A DNA stretch of 64,000 nucleotides, taken from NCBI GenBank assembly GCA_016801845.1, contig CM028906.1, positions 4,636,501-4,700,500 on the forward strand. The letters are read 5' to 3'. A program made the translations under genes and the position numbers. Under the pieces are notes generated by a model. That model searched no databases and was not told the origin of the DNA. It saw only the letters and a program-made list of their open reading frames with translations. Positions 61,065 through 64,000 of this stretch are shown piece by piece; positions within the stretch are counted from its first letter, which is position 1; each line of letters begins with the position of its first letter. Source of the stretch: Polydactylus sextarius. Lineage: Eukaryota > Chordata > Actinopteri > Polynemidae.

Positions 61065-62087
61065 CAAAATAATAAACCCATCCTTCCTAATAGCCTATAT
61101 AGATGGGCAGTGATGGTGAACCATGGGCCTAGCCATGTCTTGACAGGGAGGATGGTAGAAATAATAGATCAAGTATTAACCATATATGAATTCTCTAACT
61201 ACTCAATTTTTTTTGTCAGAGTTGTACTATTTGTAATAAACACAATGCACAGGGAAATATGAGACCAAGCAGGGGACGATTCACCAAACCAGAGTTTCCT
61301 TTTCAACACATTTGCATGGATTTTATAGAACTAAATAAATGCGAGGGAAAGAAATATTGCCTAGTAATAATAGATCCTTTTTCAAAATGGACAGAAGTGT
61401 TTCCATGTAGTCATCGTGATGCAATTACTGTTGCTAAAGAATTAGTTAGAGAAATAATACCCAGATTTGGGATACCACAAAAAATATATAGTGACAACGG
61501 AAGACATTTTGTAAATGACATAATAAAAACATTAGGACAAACTTTAAGTATTGATCTAAAAAAATCACTGTGCATATCATCCACAATCTGCAGGACTGGT
61601 GGAAAGACATAACGGTATAATAAAAAATAAATTAAAGAAAATGATGGAAGAAACAGGAAAGAATTGGCTTTTCTGTCTGCCACTAGTCCAACTATATATG
61701 CACATTACACCAAACACCGAAGGGTTAACACCATTTGAGATAATGTATGGTAGAAAGTTTATTCTCCCACAGCTACAACCTTTTTCAAGGGTAGAAGAAC
61801 AAAGGGAAGAAACAATAGCAGATTACATGTTAAAAATGTTAAACAAAAAGGAAGTGATGTCTTCTAACTCTGTTCCAGAACAGGAGTTGACGGACCAGGT
61901 CGAGACCCTTAAACCAGGAGACTGGGTGTTTGTCAAAATCATCAAAAGGAAAAACTGGAGCTCACCTAGGTGGGAAGGACCCTACCAGGTATTGTTGTCC
62001 ACACCCACAGCAGTGAAAATAGCTGAGAGAACATCCTGGAGTCATCTGAGTCAATGTAAAAGAGCTGTCATAGCAGGGAAAGATTAG
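61065..62087 (+). pseudogene. pol: Proviral integrase remnant
   Basis: A partial zinc-binding N terminus (CTICNKHN) leads to the catalytic core: Asp in CMDFIELN, Asp in IYSDNGRHF and Glu in VERHNG, so the DDE triad is present but split by a frameshift near 61580. The C-terminal part (61599-62087) is open and carries PGDWVFVK and RWEGPYQVLLSTPTAVKI, the GPY/F motif of gamma-type integrases. The histidines of the HHCC finger appear degraded. Confidence 0.87.
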
Positions 62088-62158
62088 TTACTCATCTACT
62101 GTCAACCCCGGTTAAGACTGACTACAAAGGGGGGTGGTAACAACAGGTCTCAAACTCA

Positions 62159-63351
62159 GTGAAGATGTCCACACCCGGGGTTGATGTAGAGATGGGAATA
62201 GGCGCAAGGGACAGACGCAGACCATGGCATCCGTTCAGGAGAGTGGGATTCTGTGGTATGCGAGGCTCATTGTGTCTTTTAACTATTTTAGCTTTGATAA
62301 TAGTTTTTCCTATCATATGGTTCGAGCTCCAAACTAAAAGACAATCCTCACATTTAAATGTAACAACAGTAAGGGTTAGGAGAATGCTCCGAGCATGCAC
62401 ACACCCATATACACCACTCACATTGCATTTTACAGAAGGTACAGATGGTGCTATTCAATTTGACCTGTGTAAAGTCATTTGGTGTGACTCCCAACAGAAA
62501 AAATACACAAGGCCAGAAAAGTACATTTGTGAATGTGATGGCTGTATGAAACCGGCCAAAGATTTGACAGACGTTAACCGTCATTTGTATAGTTCGTGGT
62601 CCTCAGTAATAACTAATAGTGGCCCTCATGACTGGGGATACAAACCCCCTAAAGCATCCTCAGGGGTAGACCCCCTTCAAAATAGGTTGTCCATTATCAA
62701 CCCCTTGATAAATAAAGACTGTGACCCTGACGAGTGTAATCCCCTAATTATCTCACTTAAACGACCCAGAGTGTCAGACATCGCTCTATTTGTTCTAGGA
62801 GTGTTGGTAAGTGGGAAAGATCCACTTGGTCACTTTATTATTAATGTTACGAAGCAACAAAAACACACAAAGACCACAACCTTTAGTATGGCAATGCCTA
62901 CCCCCACTGGCTGCAAACTTCCCTTATGGCCTGGCAAAAGAGATTGGCTCTTGATATGTTACTGGCAGAAAAGAATGGTGTATGTCACATGTTTGGAGAT
63001 AACTGTTGTACTTTTATTCCCAATAATACAGCACCGGATGGCAGCGTGACGAGAGCCTTGGAGGGACTTCGAACTCTTGCTGAAGAGTTAGCAGAGAACA
63101 GTGTAATTGACAACTCCATGTCAGCCTGGTTTGATAAAACTTTTGGAAAATGGAAACATCTTTTTATGTCTCTCTTAACTTCTCCTGCTGCAGGACTTGC
63201 CATTCTTGTCACATGTGGATGCTGTTGTGTACCCTGCATAAGAGGCCTTCTGCAAAGACTGATAGACACATCTGTTAATAAAGTCATGTATGCTGAAGAT
63301 GAACATGATTTGCTAATGCAAGATTGTGATACTGTAGAAGATACAGTGTAA
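62159..63351 (+). pseudogene. env: Proviral envelope remnant (internally deleted)
   Basis: The ATG at 62165 (MSTPGVDVEMG) opens a surface-subunit region with a hydrophobic leader (LLTILALIIVFPIIWF) and many cysteines. The frame shifts near 62920. The TM part then shows RLALDMLLAE, the CX6CC motif (CHMFGDNCC), and a membrane anchor (LFMSLLTSPAAGLAILV) followed by a Cys-rich juxtamembrane stretch. Between the surface region and the immunosuppressive-type helix only about 30 codons remain, so the cleavage site, fusion peptide and first heptad repeat seem lost. It is related in form to percomorph fish envelope sequences. Confidence 0.85.
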
Positions 63352-63440
63352 AAGCTCAGAAACTATGTGTAAATATTGCAGAATATGGTCATTTATGATG
63401 ATGTTTTGATACCATATTATATATGATTAATCAATGATAA

Positions 63441-63829
63441 ACAGGGAGGAAATGTGTGAAAAATCTAACTATATTTTCTTTTATATTATGCATTGCTTAA
63501 TCATTTAATAAGAGAATGTCATCATGATTTTTGCTGACTATGTATTGCTTGATTATAAGAAGAAAGAACATGCTGTATTAGTGAAATATCAGCAAGGTAG
63601 GTAGGAATGTGTTTCCTCCTACTCTGAAGCATCCTGTTCTGGCATATAAGACTGTGTTAGCAGCTCATTTCTTTGGACTTTTTCACTTACCTTGTACCAG
63701 CGCACTGTGTACTCTGTAACTGAATCTCCTTGCTGCAAGTAAAACTTATCTATCTTTTGAACTCATCAACTGCCTTCTCCTGATTGTGTGCTGTCTGCAA
63801 ATTAATTTCTGGGAAGAATTTCCCTGACA
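63441..63829 (+). repeat. Polypurine tract and 3' LTR of the provirus
   Basis: The purine run 'aaacagggaggaaa' (about 63439-63452) precedes an LTR that starts TGTGTGAA at 63453 and ends CCCTGACA at 63829 (377 bp, TG...CA). A TATA-like 'catataag' lies at about 63634 and an AGTAAA variant polyadenylation signal at about 63739. There is no second copy in the window for comparison, so the exact borders are inferred. Confidence 0.75.
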
Positions 63830-64000
63830 GTCTGTTTAAAAATGGACACAGCAGTGGCAGTTTAAAACATATGAACTGTATAAATATTATTATTATTTTA
63901 TTAATATACTATTGTATTTGTATTATTAATAGTAGTATATCAAAAAACCTTAAGTGAACCTGCCACTTCAGATTCTTTTACTCCTGTTGGGACACAGTGA
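63830..64000. other. Flanking sequence after the provirus
   Basis: AT-rich; nothing recognised. Confidence 0.6.

Larger units (their letters stand above)
56577..63829 (+). mobile_element. Endogenous gammaretrovirus-like provirus, 5' LTR missing, all genes broken
   Basis: Order: gag (56577-58061), protease (58062-58626), reverse transcriptase, RNase H, integrase, env (62159-63351), polypurine tract, 3' LTR. Features typical of gamma-type viruses: N-terminal Met-Gly for myristoylation, a single CCHC zinc knuckle, gag and protease in the same frame separated by one stop, a GPY/F motif at the integrase C terminus, and a CX6CC motif in the envelope TM subunit. Every gene has frameshifts, stops or deletions, so it is an old, inactive copy. 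No LTR or primer-binding site lies upstream; LINE sequence abuts gag within about 30 bp. Base composition is A-rich on the coding strand, unlike the host genes. Confidence 0.9.

Overview
This is a eukaryotic window, most likely from a percomorph teleost fish. The genes carry introns with GT-AG splice sites. Four of them (junctophilin-3, ZNF319, casein kinase 2 alpha-prime and MATCAP1/KIAA0895L) have human counterparts on chromosome 16q, which suggests conserved synteny. The spacer DNA is full of fish-type mobile elements: a Tc1 element with nested inverted repeats, hAT-like and Harbinger-like remnants, a TTAA-flanked repeat, a CR1/L2-type LINE fragment and a decayed gammaretrovirus-like provirus. 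The species cannot be named from the sequence alone.

Layout. 1-5124 is repeat-rich and non-coding, presumably intronic to jph3 or upstream of its visible part. 5125-12418 (+) holds the last four coding exons of jph3; the first exon lies outside the window. The largest exon carries an unusual tandem ten-residue repeat. 17.1-22.5 kb (+) is znf319, with a GC-rich non-coding first exon and an intronless coding region. 24.1-31.4 kb (+) is csnk2a2, with 11 coding exons that add up to 350 codons, the length of the human protein. 32211-33809 is a Tc1 element with intact ends and a broken transposase. 36.3-42.3 kb (-) is matcap1 in six coding exons. 42.4-51.7 kb is intergenic, with several mobile remnants and a near-perfect palindrome. 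51739-53266 (+) is a beta-1,3-galactosyltransferase-like gene. 54.6-56.5 kb holds a hAT-like remnant and a LINE endonuclease fragment. 56577-63829 (+) is a gag-pro-pol-env provirus with a 3' LTR but no visible 5' LTR.

The host genes do not form a pathway. They are neighbours: a junctional membrane tether (jph3), a zinc-finger protein (znf319), a kinase catalytic subunit (csnk2a2), a tubulin tyrosine carboxypeptidase (matcap1) and a Golgi glycosyltransferase (b3galt-like). Exon boundaries were derived by eye from splice consensus, reading-frame phase and agreement with known family proteins. No alignment or transcript data were available. The most notable signals are the decapeptide array in jph3, the provirus with a UGA-CUAG stop between gag and protease, the CA repeat that begins at intron position +5 of a matcap1 splice donor, and a 133-bp palindrome near 48.7 kb.
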